Positions 11,992-24,549 of a stretch of 64,000 bases of DNA are shown here, piece after piece (position 1 is the first letter of the stretch; each line of letters begins with the position of its first letter). The translations under genes were made by a program, and so were the position numbers. The stretch lies in the NCBI GenBank assembly GCA_026120185.1, contig JANUWF010002422.1, positions 1,240,001-1,304,000 on the forward strand. The letters run 5' to 3'. Below the pieces are notes generated by a model that saw only the letters and a program-made list of their open reading frames with translations, was not told the origin of the DNA and searched no databases. The stretch is from Voacanga thouarsii (lineage: Eukaryota; Streptophyta; Magnoliopsida; Gentianales; Apocynaceae).

Positions 11992-12857
11992 ATACGTAAG
12001 TGTTATATTTAGGGAAGAAAGCTGTGTTTTCTGGTTCCTTTCTAGTTTGATTTTTTGCAAGGGGTTTTGGAATGTTGGTATCATTTCTTGTACTATTTAT
12101 ATCATTTGAATTTGCTAATCCCAAGAAAGTACTATATTGTTTATCAGTTTCGATGTTTGAAAAGTGAATTGAGATTTTTTTTTCTTTCCTTGTTTCATTT
12201 ATGGGGTTTTTTTTTTTTTTTTTTTTTGGTTCTCTTTGGTGGTTTTGTTTACTTTAATTTTAGATAGGTATTAGATTTTTGGATCTTTATCTATGTATTT
12301 TTTCTGCTAAGATGTGATAAGAAGTTGGATTTCATGGATGATTTACTTGGAAGGTCAACGATGTGGAGATTTTAGGGCAAATGGATGATAATTATTCTTA
12401 GATTATTTTTGTGTTGGTATTTGCATTTGTAGTTGCAGGTTACGAATAACCTGATTTTTTTTTTATTTTAAAGAATTTGTTGTCATTTATGTGCTTCAAA
12501 TGCTGATATAAGTTGGAATTCAACAAATGAGACCTATGTTTGGGAGGAATAATCCTTTGTAGTTTGTTAGTCAATTAAAGTTGTGAACTGCCTTTAAAAC
12601 TAAGTCTTGTGGTTTTGCCAATGTCGTGATTTTATCTATCGTATTGCAAGAGTACGTTCTGTTAGCCATAAGGGCTTTTTCCTATATTTTGACTAATGAC
12701 AAACATTGATGTGAACTAACTTATGTAATCTATATGTGATAGGACATGTTTGACCTCTGTTCTTCTAAGGCATTTAGATATAACTGTTAGGAAACTCTTC
12801 AATAATGGAATTCAAGTATGGAAGATAAAAAAAAAAGTTCAAAGTATATGGGGTTGC
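11992..12857. other. Unassigned DNA between two solo LTRs, intron-like composition
   Basis: The plus strand is T-rich, with several pyrimidine-tract-plus-AG sites resembling 3' splice sites (for example before 12440 and before 12743). A T run lies at about 12208-12229. The sequence continues across the solo LTR into 14555 and beyond. A short frame across the restored junction was noted but matches no protein I know. A host gene intron or exon remnant is possible but unproven. Confidence 0.35.
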
Positions 12858-14549
12858 TGTAGGATTTCTATCATGCATAATCAGATTAAGTGCAGCGGAA
12901 AACAACAAGAAATCCAAGCCATGGATCACGGGTTTGCAATAGAAACGGGAAAAATGAGAAGATTGCATCTATTACCTCGTGAAGCCGGAATTCAAAAATT
13001 TCAGAAACAAGAACGCAGGCGCGATCCAGATTATCCAAAACCGTTCACTGCAGCTCAACTGAAGTCCAAGAAAGAACTCCCTCTAATGATAATCCACATA
13101 AGGTTGAATGCTCACAATCTCACAATTCTATGCTAGTAGAATTCGGGAGGCTAGGGTTTTGATCAAGAAGAGAGACGGCTAGGGTTTTATCAAAAGAGAG
13201 GCAGAGAAACGGTTTCTCTGTTATTGCGTGAATAGTCTGTCTCAAACCCTAAGGAAACCGTTTCCTTATATTTATAGATTTATAATTACCATAAATTGCA
13301 ACTTAGTCATTCAACGTCCAATTGTCAACAAATTGGTCCTTGAAGTTTACTTAATTACAATTAGGTCCCATAAATTATAACAAACTTATAATTCACCTAT
13401 AAATATATTCCCTTCTCTTAATTAACCCAACAATATTATCAAATAATATATTTGAGCATTCAAACCTTTATTGTGTGTGACCCATTAGGTTTCCTGGTCT
13501 TATTGGTAGCATAATATGAATTAATTCTAACAATATTAGAATTAATAATTCTTAATAAAATAAAGGATTAAATTTATTAATTCTCTAATTAATAAATTCA
13601 TATTTAGCATATCAAGAGCGACATCTAGCAATGACTCTTGACCACCCAAAAGTCCAGAAAGTCAAGTGGCTTGACATGAACCTTTCAATAGCAAATTATC
13701 AATGCAATAAACTCATTTCAACATACAATATCTCATTCGGTCTAGAGCATGGAATTAGTGCCAACTCCCTCCAAAATATTATTAATTCTGGCCCGAATAT
13801 TTTAGTACTTGTTCAAGAAATCCATTACTCGATATGTGTATCAATTGCAATCATTTCCATCACATAGTCGCCTTGGCCAAGGACTTCATGAGTAATGATT
13901 TCTACAAGTGGCCTTGAGATATACTCTTCTACTATTAGGAGTGGTGGATCCTTTATTGACCCTCTCAACTACTTTCGTTTTCTTTACGTTGTACCCAATA
14001 TCCATCCCATAGGCGGTCCTAGATAAGACTCCAAATATTAGAATCAAAGTACAATGCTCGATAAACAAAGTACCTTGGAGATCACAAGTCTAAGGATACT
14101 TGCACACTTGCTATAATGAGATTCTATCACTGGCACTAAATAGTTATCCAAGTGATTATCTCGTAGCTAGGTCATCCAATGAACTTATTTCAAAACAAGC
14201 ATCCACACGTTAATCCTGAGTATCCCAATACCCACGGATATGAGAACCACCGCTTGATCCAATCAAGAGATATAACATGTGCCAGTCTTGGCATATTAAT
14301 AATGTCCCATCTTATTAATACTATGACTGATGATTATTTAAGTACAATCATTGCATAGTGTAGTAGGAATCTCACATCATGATCTCTATCATGATTTCCT
14401 TAACACTGTGTTGTACTAGGGACTTTATATAACGGTTTGTACACATATTTAGATATAACAATCAAACTGAAAGATAAAGAATGCCTCTTATTAGTTTAAT
14501 ATGCAATATACATGGTACAAGTGATTGCCTCTAGGGCACAACACTAATA
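12858..14549 (-). mobile_element. Solo Ty1/copia LTR, minus strand, perfect target duplication
   Basis: It aligns in reverse complement with the copia LTR at 10242-11991. On the minus strand it begins TATTAGTGTTGTGCCC at 14549 and ends CCTACA at 12858, 1,692 bp. The target duplication GTTGC is perfect at 12853-12857 and 14550-14554, which proves insertion and shows that no internal region remains. It lies in inverted orientation to its neighbour, 866 bases away. Confidence 0.9.
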
Positions 14550-15240
14550 GTTGCTTACCAAGAAGCCCTTATAGAAGAGCTTTAGACTAGGAAGTGTTAT
14601 TAAGGTATTTCTGTTAATTCTTATGTCTTTTTATTTTTTGATTCAATTGATTTTTACCTTGAAGCACACAAAGAAAAAGATTTCAAATTTTTTGAAAATC
14701 TCAGAATTTTGAATTGAGTAGTTTGGATGTTTCTGCATCCAAAAGATTCGTTCAAAATCCTGTAAATAGTGTTGAAATGTTTCTGCCTGAAAAAGTGCCA
14801 TATTAGACTTACCTTCTGGATGCATCGTCGTCCGAAACTTAAGTCCAAAACACGGGTGAATTTAACAAAAAAATTATAGCCGTTTTATAGCCGTTGGTAC
14901 TTCACTTTTTGGCTCTATAAATAGCCTCTAAAAAAGATTAAACACAAGATTTTTGTGACATTCTTCTAAGAAACACTATTGCTCAACAATTTACAAAAAG
15001 CTCTTTTTATCAAGTACTTCAAAGTGAATTCATATTGTGTCAAAGGTAAAAGTGTTTGTACTTTGTACCTCAGTGAACATCTGCTCAAATAAGTGAGCTT
15101 TTACTGTGCTATTGATATTCAATTTTCTTTGTAGTACAAGGTTGTGGTGTAAAACCCATTTGGGGTGAACCTTGTTATGATTGTTTGGTTGAGAGGTTTT
15201 CGAAAATCTAGTGTAGCGATCCTCTCTTGTATGTGGTATA
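14550..15240 (+). mobile_element. Possible LTR promoter fragment with TATA box
   Basis: From about 14640 the sequence looks like the U3-R part of a copia-type LTR. A twin TATAGCCGTT motif lies near 14876-14897, a TATA box TATAAATA at 14916-14923, and a CTCAACAATT stretch follows. Further on come GTGTAAAACCCATTTGGGG and GAGAGGTTTTCG. I recognise the style but not the family, and neither end is defined. No coding region is seen. Confidence 0.35.
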
Positions 15241-16872
15241 GTTTGATTTCATTAAGTCCTAATACACATTTCAATCAAAATCCACTTCATGGGATAGTCC
15301 TAATACACATTTCAATCTATATATCACAAAATCATCCATGCCATATAAACATGCATTTATTTTCTCTAACACCACTAAATCATCAAGCATCGCATCAATA
15401 AGCCATCATCTTAATAAATATTGAGTTTGAAAATAAATGAGGGAGTTTAGGACAAAATAATTGCTTGATGATCAATCGAAGTTGAAGATGTCACTTTGAC
15501 AATTGAAGCCTTGAATGCCTTGATGAGTCATTTGGGAGACCAAGGTTTGAAGAAGTCTAAGTTAGCTCCCAATGAATTCAGCGAAGAGGGATAATGAGAG
15601 ATTAAGAAAAGAGAGAAAGAAATTGGACACTTTGCCTTGATTACCTTATGGTGTTCTTCTTGACTTGCTAAAAAAAAAAATACTTGTTTGATCCACATAA
15701 AGGGTGTGCTTTGGATGTTTTTGTATTATAAAGTGTACCAAAGGAAAGAATATGATGAGCTCTAGTTGATTTACGGTTTTAGAGTGGTTTGGGATGTTTA
15801 GAAGTGAGTAAATGGTTGAATGTGGGTAATGTGTGTTCTTGTTGTTCTTAATGGAATAGGAGAGAAAGTTAGATGAAGTGGGAGAGTGTTCTTAGATGGT
15901 GTGGCCAAAATTCCTTGTGAAAATGAGTGCAGAATTTCTAGTTTGGTTTTATAGGATTGGTTACTAGATAGGTGAGTGTTTGATGGAGTAAAAGGTGGGT
16001 TTTAATTTTCAAATTCAAAGTATTTTGAATGGAGAAAAACTAGGAGAGTTTTGAGCTATTTTAATGGAGTTTTGTTGGCCAAGGTTGGTGAAGAAGAAGA
16101 AGGGATGTTCTGCTAGGTCCCTAGTATGGCCGAAAATATGGTGAAGAAATGAAGGAGAATTGAAGAAGAAAATGAAGAGAATGTCAGCTAGTTGAAGGTT
16201 GAAAAAGTTGGAAAAAATTCTGGTTAGCTAGCTAGAAGAAGTGATAAGATCTAGATAGTTTGTTAGCAAGAATTCGAATTATTTTGAATGGATTTGCAGC
16301 TGTAAAATAGGAGTGTTTCAAGCCGTCATCTTGAAGAAGAACAAAAACCATGAAAAAATTAATTCATGGTGTTAAATACCTAAAGTTTCTTGGCTATGGC
16401 ATTTACTAGTTTTGCTGAAAATTTTCTGGTTTAATCAAGCTATGAAGGGACCAAAATCTTCATACTTGTTTTCAGCTTTTGCACACAAAAAGGAGTGCTT
16501 GATTTGCTAAGGAATTAATAAGGTTCAAGCTACCCATTTTCGAAAACAAGCTAGGAAGAGGAACTAAAGATAATTTCCAGCTTTTTACCATAGAAAGAAA
16601 AATCAAAATGTAGTTCTTTAGGTAAATGAGTTGGTGATTTAATTTGAAGAACAAACCACCCTATTATTCTGCTAAACTTTCGGCCAAATGATCTCTAAGG
16701 GCTGGGATTTTTCTTTCAAAAATTCAAGCTAAGAAAATATAAAATATTTTATAAGAAAGTTTTTTAAAAAAAACCACGAAAAAAGAATATTTTAAATTCA
16801 AACATGTTAGGACATGGGTTGCTGAAACAATGGAGATTGAAACTCTCCTAGATTTTTTTTTTACGATAAGAT
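15241..16872 (-). mobile_element. Diverged T-like LTR, left piece (minus)
   Basis: This stretch and 30949-31368 are the two sides of one old minus-strand LTR split by the full-length element at 16873-30948. The right piece carries the LTR start. This piece has the same general make-up as family T LTR interiors (GGCCGAAA motifs, stretches around CAGAAATTCTGC) but is much diverged and lacks the expected LTR end, so it is truncated near 15241. No coding region is supported. Confidence 0.5.
15255..15320. repeat. Short direct repeat, ~25-bp unit, period about 41
   Basis: The motif AGTCCTAATACACATTTCAA occurs twice in quick succession, separated by a short unique stretch. It marks the left edge of the diverged LTR that follows. 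Confidence 0.8.
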
Positions 16873-19800
16873 TGTAACACCCCGGAAACCTAGGCCCGCC
16901 AGGGCCAGGGATGTCGCCCCGTCCAAAGGACAAGGGGTCTTTATAACTAGGTCACAAATAAAATTGTTGAAATAAATAATACTCAATCTAAAAAAAATAA
17001 TTTATTACAACCCAAAATACTTCACAAGTACATCCATGAAATTCCAAAACAAAAACCATAATTAAAATATCCACTCTCGTCTCCCCAAAGCAATACATAA
17101 AATCAAAAAAAAAAAAAAAACATCTCTTCCAAGGTAGCTACTCACCCACAACAGGATCAACCTGAAATCATGATAAAAGGTGGTGAGACAGAAATCTCAG
17201 TAAGTCCGTGTGTGCTTTGGGTGTTTAGTGGAAACAGTTCGTGGATGCAAAGTATGAAATCTTTATAAGAGAAACATTGGCAAGCAATAAACATTAGTCA
17301 AAAGCAAGAGTGGCGTTTTGGCTCTTCTAGCCATACATAAGTAATGAAATCAACCACTCGAAAGAAAGGGATATGGGTTACCACACTTTGGGTCCCATAA
17401 CCGGTCAGAATGCCTAACACTTTGTGCAAACTTACAAAAGTAGGTGATCGGCCTACTGGGTAAGATACTCCTCCTTCTCTATACCCAAACAACCGTCGGG
17501 TGTCCATTCCGGCAAAAACACAGTCACTTGACTGAAACAAAACAAACTGCTAGCTCGGACCGGCACGACTCACTGGAATGGCATCTTATCCGGGAAGGAC
17601 TCACCCCTCAGAGGTGGCCACCTACTGAGTGACTTATCCTAACCCTTCAAAGACTAGTCCTAGTAGTCCACCCTTATTGAGTACTCAACGACATTCCCCA
17701 CTTGGGATAAAATGAACAAAGCATTGTGCTTCATGAAAATAACAATTTGAGGGTTTCCAAAGCTTTGGGAGAAATTAGTTTTAGAAAGAGTTTCAAGTTT
17801 GGAAAAATCTGCTCAAAGACTTTTAAATAATTTAAGCGTTGGAATTAATGATGAATTCAACCCTCAATTTCTTTCAAATAATTGAGTGTCCTTGCACTCC
17901 ACATTTGGCTTGCCATAAGGAAATCATTTCACATCAATCAGGTTTTATGCAGGAGCTTACCTGATTCTTGCTCACAATAACAAGGTCTCGAATAGCTGAC
18001 CTAACCCCACATGGGCAAATACAAATCTTAATCAGATTCAAGCCACAATCCACTTCCTCAATTTTAAATCAACTCAATTCACTACTACCATGATCCTAGT
18101 GTCCCAAGCTTTAAGGCAAAACAATAATTGAATAGGTTTATAAGCTAAGTTTAATTTGTTATTTAAAATAATTAATGGATTAGGAAATAAATTATAACAA
18201 GTTGAAATTTTAAATCTTGTTAAGGAAAATTTAGAGTTTATTTGATCAGAAGTCATAGGTGGTACTAGGTAAAATAGTGATTTAATGATAGCTTAGTTGT
18301 TAGAAAATAATTGATAGCTAAAACTAGTTAAGATTAAATTTAATAAGCCTTTCTTGGAAAATAATAAGTAAATCCTTAAGGGTTTTGATTTAGTAAATAT
18401 TCTATTAAGTATAAATCTTTTCCATAAAGGCTTTAATTAATTTCTTTATTTTAAATAATATTTATTTATTTTATTTTCTAGAAAATTTTTTATTTATTTG
18501 ACTAAAATATCATTTACAAATATTATAATTCTAAATCTACCCTTCCTAGGGTTTTCGAAATTCTCTAGCAAAAATTATTAGTAAATATTTTATTCATGAA
18601 ATAAAATTTGCTTAGGGACAACTACATCATGATCAAGATTCCATGGACAACCATAATCAATAACATACTCAATCATTCAATTCATCAAATCATCCAAATC
18701 TTGCACATAGGCATAGATCTAAATTTATTAAGACATGTTTTAACCTCTACTAGCATAAACATGATCATGGCTTCAAAATCTAATCATGCATACAAATCCT
18801 ATTCACCAATGTTGACATAATCTCTAGCATGCTTCATCACAAATACTACTTATGACATGCATCAAACCTCAACTCATCATTCAATCCACCAATATAATCC
18901 TTCCATGCATAAATCCCATCTCCTTCACAATCATCCATATACTCATGCTTCAATATCAACAACAACACATATACAAACCCATCACCATTCATCTTCTCAC
19001 AACATCAACCTAGAGACATGATTCTAAAGTTTAAAGAGAGGATTGAAGGTACTTACTTGGTTGATGTATGTCTTGAAGGAGTTTAGAGTAGATCTCCCCT
19101 CCTAGATGGCTAATCTTGTCCAAGAGAGGTGGCGAAAGCATGGTCATGGAAAAAGAGACCATTCGGCGAAAGGAGGAAATTTCGGCCATGAGAGAGAGAG
19201 AGGGAGGGAGAGAGAGAGAAAGAAGAAGAGATCATTAGCTTGCTTATTCATATTGGTTTTCATTAGAGATTAAGTTTGGAGAAGATGAAGTTCTTAGAAT
19301 AAGTTTACCTTGAAGATGTTCTTGATCTTCACAGAAATTTCTGCTTTTTGATCAAAAGTAGCAAGATGATTTGTGGAGTTTGATGTTAATAAGGGTGTTG
19401 ATGGATGCACAGCAAGGAGTAGATCAAATATGGAGATTTTCTTGAGGGTTTGTAGTGGTTTGTAGGTGTATTAGGTGTAAGAAGGTAGTAGGTGTTCTTG
19501 GTATAGTGTGTGTGTTCTTGGTAGCTAGAGAAAATCGAGAGAGAGAGAAGAAGAAGCTGCCAATTTTCTGAGGAATTGGGGCTGCCGAAATTCTGTAGGG
19601 TTTAGGGAGTGATTTCTCTGATTTGGAAGGGAAAGGAAAGGTTAGTTGTTACAATCCTTGAAGAATATTTTTAAGAAGAGAATTTGGAAACTAGATATTC
19701 TAAGAATATGTTGATTTTTCTGGACAGCTTTGAAGTCTCCTATGGCCGACTGCTGGAGTGATGTTTCTGAGGGATTAAAGCTGATTCAATGTGGCTTATG

Positions 19801-21166
19801 GCGGCTAAAATTAAGGTGCACTATGGAGGAGAAGAAGTCTGGTCAATTGAGTAAGATATTATGGAAAGTAGCTAAACAAGATGGTTGAAATTTTGGAAGG
19901 TAATCAAGCTAAATTGCAGGGATTTGTTGGAGAGATTTTCGGACAGCCATTGATGGAATTTTGTGCAGAAGTTCAAGGGGATCAATGGAGCTCTGTTGAT
20001 GGAGGTTTAAGGGAGGTTTTGACAGATTAAGGTTGGTGTTTTGGCTGGAAGAGAGATAGGAAACAAGCTGGACATTTGACTGCCCAGATTTTTTCGCAGC
20101 ACAGGATTTTCTGGGTAGAATTTCGTCCGCCTCTTCCAGCTGAGATGCAGCGAGTTTGAAGGGGATTTCAGGGGTATTCAAGGCTGGTTTCCAGAATTCT
20201 TTGTGGAGGAAAAACATGGCTAAGGTGCTGCACAAAATCTGGGAGAAAACAACTTAGTTTGGAGCTCTCAAAGCTGATTTTCGTACAGGAATTTTTCCTG
20301 CTTTGCTCTAGCTTGTGCAGCCCGAATTTTGGCAAAAACATTCAGGTTTCAAACTGATCCTAAAGACCATTTTTCTGGTAGCATTTGGGAGGGAATGTGA
20401 GCTAGAATTTTCGACCTTTTGAAGGTACAACAAGCTGGAAAATTTCAGCTCATTCCATGAAGATAGATGAACTAAGATAAAGAAAAAATTTCAGCAATCT
20501 TTCAAGAGGGATTTTCCTCTTGAATTTTCCCACAATTCATTTACATTTTCCAAACCATGAGAAGCCTTTTACTAGGGCATTTTGATCCTAAAAGACCTTA
20601 GTCCTCTACTGAATTTTCTGGAAAGGAAAAGGATAGAACACCTTGATCAAACTAAGGAGTTGGAAATTAAGAAAAACTAAAGATCAAGGGAGAATGAATT
20701 CCCTTTAGGCATTTCGCGAAGAACAAAAGAGTGAAGTGAGAATTCTCCTAACATGTCTCTCCTAGGACATCATCACCACATTGATCTAGGCCCTCATGGC
20801 CGAAACCATTCATTTCCAAGCAAAATAAAATTTACTCAAGCTAAAGCTTCTATGATGGACTTTGAACCTTAGACCTCAATAATTTATTCTAAAGCTCTAA
20901 CCACTAAACCACAACAACTCTTATTGATACTTTCACTAGAAAAATTATTTTCTTTTCAATGCACAAGCTATCTCCCTATTTTCACCTCGGGCAAAAATTA
21001 CCATTTTGCCCCTCTCACACATCACTCACCACCAAGCCTTCAAGATAATAAAAATCAAATTCAAAGCACATAGAAATCATATGAAAGCATATTTAAACAT
21101 GAAATAAAGCATGTTATGCATCCCCAACTCCCTTACTCTAAGGTTGGTCTTGATTGAGGTTTCACA
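16873..21166 (-). mobile_element. 3' LTR of the full-length family T element (4.29 kb)
   Basis: The plus strand runs from TGTAACACCCCGG to GGTTTCACA, which are the complements of LTR end and start. It aligns throughout with 26650-30948. It contains a GA-rich microsatellite (about 19190-19235), a GGCCGAAA-containing stretch, and the Pol III-like box pair near the LTR start. At 4.3 kb it is long for a plant LTR but within the known range for Tekay/Del elements. Confidence 0.95.
20857..20911 (-). promoter_or_regulatory. tRNA-like Pol III A/B box pair in 3' LTR
   Basis: On the minus strand the A box TGGTTTAGTGG is at 20911-20901 and the B box GGTTCAAAGTCC at 20868-20857, 43 bases apart. The pair lies about 255 bases from the LTR start at 21166. 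A TTTTATTTTG run follows downstream on the same strand. It is the same element as at 4796-4850. Confidence 0.6.
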
Positions 21167-21179
21167 TCCTTCCTTCCTT
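21167..21179 (-). other. Polypurine tract
   Basis: On the minus strand AAGGAAGGAAGGA lies directly before the 3' LTR start TGTGAAACC. This is the expected primer site for plus-strand DNA synthesis, and its exact contact with the LTR fixes the LTR boundary at 21166. Confidence 0.9.
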
Positions 21180-21212
21180 AGAAGAATTTCGTCCCGAAAT
21201 TCATGCATACCT

Positions 21213-22875
21213 TTATTTCAGCTCGGGATACTTCCGCTTAACCCATTCTTCCGATTCCCTTGTAGCATCCTACGTGCCATGGTACTCCCACTGAATGTTA
21301 ACCATCGGTATCTGCTTATTCCGGAGGGTTTTGACACTGTGGTCCAATATCCGTACGGGCTTTTCCACGTAGCTCAAGTCTGGCTGCAACACTAACAGTT
21401 CCTCATTCAACACGTGACCGGGATCCGCATTATACTTCTTCAACTGTGACACATAGAACACGTCATGGATACCCGTCAACCCACATCTGGTAGGTCCAAC
21501 TGGAAAGCTACTGGTCGGATTCTTTCCTTAATAAAAAACGATCCCAAATATCTCGGATTCAATTTTCCACCCATCGGATGCTTCACAATCCCCCGGTTGG
21601 TGATAACTTCAGAAATACACGGTCCCCGACTTGAAATTCCAATTCCCTCCTCCGGTTGTCCGCATAGCTCTTTTGCTGGCTCTGAGCCGCCTTTAACCTT
21701 TCCCGAATCAGTTTCACCTTGTCCAACATTTCTTGGACACAGACCTCTCCGGTTTTGCTCACGTGTCCATCTTCCGTCTAATTCCAATACAATGGTACTT
21801 GACACTTGCGCCCATTCAAAGCCTTGTAAGGTGCCATCCCAATCGAGGCCTGATAGCTGTTGTTATAAGATAATTCTGCGTAAGGTACGCATTCTATCCA
21901 CTTGTCCCCAAAATCCAGAACACAGGCCCCCAAGATATCCTCTAATATTTGGATCACCCTTTCTGACTGTCCATCAGTCTGTGGATGCGCCGTCGTACTG
22001 AACTTCAAATTGGATCCCATTGCTTCCTGGAACTTTCCCCAAAAACGAGAAGTAAACCTCGGGTCTCGGTCTGACACTATGCTCGAAGGTACTCCATGGA
22101 GTCGGACTATTTCTTGAACATATGTCTGAGCCAGCTTCTCCATGGAGTCCCTTACATTTACCGGGATAAAGTGGGCCGACTTGGTCAGTCGAACCACTAC
22201 TACCCATGTGGCGTCCTTCTGAGTCTTTGACATAGGGAGTCCGGTGACGAAATCCATAGTCACCTCCTCCCACTTCCATTCTGGCACTGGCAATGGCTGC
22301 AATAGTCCTGCTGACTTTTTATGCTCCGCTTTAACTTTCTGGCAGGTGAGACAGGTCGATACGTGCTTGACCATATCTCGCTTCATTCCGGGCCACCAGT
22401 ATGCTCTCTTCAAATCCTGATACATCTTGACCTCTCCCGGATGAATTGCGTACTTGCTCTTGTGTGCCTCTTCCAAAATTCTGTCCCTTAGCTGTTGTTC
22501 TCCGGGTACACACAATCGATTTCTGAAATGGAAAACCCCTGCTTCATCCTGACAGAATTCGCTGTCCGGTCGCTTAAGCTCCTTATCCTTGAAAATTTGA
22601 AACTCGGCGTTGCTTCGCTGAGATTCCACTATTTCTTGCTTCAAGTCCAGTGCCAACTTCAAATTGCTGATGATAATCGCTTTGTCTCGCACTTCCGTCC
22701 TTCTATCCAATACGTCCTGAACTACTTGCATTTCCTGCACCTTTAGTCTAGCCATCCCAACTTTTCTTCTTAGTGCGTCTGCCACCTCGTTAGCCTTCCC
22801 GGGATGATAGTTGATCGGGCAACGGTATTCTTCCAAGAATTCCATCCACCTTCGTTGCCTCAAGTTCAAATCCTT
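21213..22875 (-). pseudogene. Integrase with C-terminal chromodomain (broken)
   Basis: This is the last part of the family T polyprotein. The zinc-binding HHCC region (HPGEVKMYQDLKRAYWWPGM, then CLTCQKVKAEH) lies at about 22320-22450. The catalytic core follows with TMDFVTGLP (D, about 22250), IVSDRDPRF (D, about 22070) and TDGQSERVIQ (E, about 21970). After a TAG at 21778-21780 the frame continues through a VGDRVFLK stretch. It shifts near 21600 (KHPMGGKLNPRYLG) and again near 21480 (HDVFYVSQLKKY). It ends in a chromodomain (LSYVEKPVRILD, QWEYHG, then a TAG at 21270-21272 where Trp is expected, KRKYPELK) and stops at 21213. Chromodomains guide chromovirus integration towards particular chromatin. 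All catalytic residues remain, but the stops and shifts make it non-functional. Confidence 0.92.
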
Positions 22876-24549
22876 CTAAGTGAAGATATACTTCAGGCTC
22901 TTATGGTCGGTGAACACCTCGTACTCGGCTCCATACAAGTAGTGTCGCCATTTCTTTAGGGCAAACACTATAGCCGCCAGCTCCAAGTCATGAGTAGGGT
23001 AGTTCACTTCATGCGATCGCAACTTCTGTGATGCATAGGCAATCACTTTCCTGTCTTGCATCAACACCGTTCCCAATCCTTCTTTCGAAGCGTCGGTGTA
23101 CAGTGCGTAAGATTTGCTTTCCACTGGTAGACTCAATACCGGTGCTGTCATCAGTCTCTTCTTTAGTTCTTGGAAGCTTTTCTCGCATTTCTCGTTCCAC
23201 ACAAACGGAACATCCTTTCTCAACAAACGGGTCATTGGCGATGCGAGTGTCGAGAATCCCTTGATAAACCTTCGGTAGTATCCCGCCAAACCCAAGAAAC
23301 TCCGGATCTCGGTAATATTCTCCGGCTGCTTCCAGTCTGATACTGCTTCCACATTGGCCGGATCTACCTTAATTCCCTCATTAGTCACCACATGACCAAG
23401 GAATGCCACACTGTCCAACCAGAATTTGCACTTGCTGAACTTCGCGTACAGCTTGTGCTCCCGCAATTTTTCCAACACGACCCTCAGATGCTGCACATGC
23501 TCCTCCGGACTCTTGGAGTAGATCAAAATATCGTCGATGAATACTACTACAAACTTGTCCAGGTAAGGCTGGAATACTTGGTGCATCAGGTCCATGAATA
23601 CTGTTGGAGCGTTAGTCACCCCGAACGGCATTACTACGAACTCGTAATGTCCATATCGGGTGTTGAAGGCTGTCTTGGGGATATCTTCCTCTCTTATCCG
23701 CACCTGGTAATATCCTTGTCTCAGATCCAACTTGGAATAGCAACTGGATCCTTGCAGCTGATCGAATAGCTCGTCAATCAACGGAAGAGGGTACTTGTTC
23801 TTAATCGTCAAATTGTTCAGCCTTCGGTAGTCGATGCACAGCCTCAAAGTCCCGTCCTTCTTCTTTACAAATAGCACAGGTGCTCCCCAGGGCGACGTGC
23901 TTAGTCTAATATAGCCTTGGCCAACGAGCTCCTCTAGTTGCTCTTTCAACTCTGCCGGCGCCATCCGGTACGGAGTCCGCGATACTGGTTCCGCTCCGGG
24001 AACTAAGTCGATAGTGAACTCCACTTCTCGACTAGGAGGTAGAGAATCAAGCTCCGCTGGAAATACATCGGGAAAATCCTTCACTACTTCCGTGTCCTCT
24101 AGAGTACATTGGTCCTTAGGCTTGTTCATCATGTAAGCCAGATAACCTTTACAACCTTGCCTCAATAATTTTCGGGCCTTAGCCCTTGCAATCAAGTACT
24201 TCAACTCTTTCACCCTCTTTCCATTAAATTCTAACACATCACAACCCGGTCTGACAAACTGAACTGACTTATTTTTGCAGTCTACCCTAGCCCCATGTTT
24301 GGCTAACCAGTCCATCCCTAAAATTAAGTCATAGTCTTTAATGTCCAACACAATCAAATCTCCCTCCAGATTTTCTCTCCCCACCTTAACCTTACAATCC
24401 CTCACATACCGATCCGCTTGCACCATCTTCCCCAAAGGGGTGCTTACTTCTAAAATGAAAGGTAGCTCCACTCCATCCTAACCCAAATGACATGCACACA
24501 ACTTGTTTATATAGGAATGAGTAGAGCCAGGGTCAATCAAAGCATTAAC
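22876..24549 (-). pseudogene. Protease, reverse transcriptase and RNase H of the family T element (broken by stops)
   Basis: This is the middle of the polyprotein, in the same frame as gag. The protease motif ALIDPGSTHSYINK lies at about 24508-24549, with catalytic Asp in the DPG form. After a TAG at 24478-24480 comes a 531-codon open stretch. It contains [13 protein letters not shown], the reverse transcriptase fingers ([20 protein letters not shown]), [18 protein letters not shown], the catalytic FIDDILIYS (about 23520-23541), [10 protein letters not shown] and [14 protein letters not shown]. RNase H follows ([49 protein letters not shown]). A TAG at 22876-22878, where Gln is usual, ends it. 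The catalytic residues seen are intact, so this section is well preserved compared with the rest of the window. Confidence 0.94.

Noticed and set aside
12750..13136. 128-codon plus-strand frame
   Set aside because: It crosses the boundary of the solo copia LTR at 12858, so the part beyond is antisense LTR and not an exon.
21465..22001. 178-codon plus-strand frame
   Set aside because: It lies antisense to integrase of the full-length element and has no similarity of its own.
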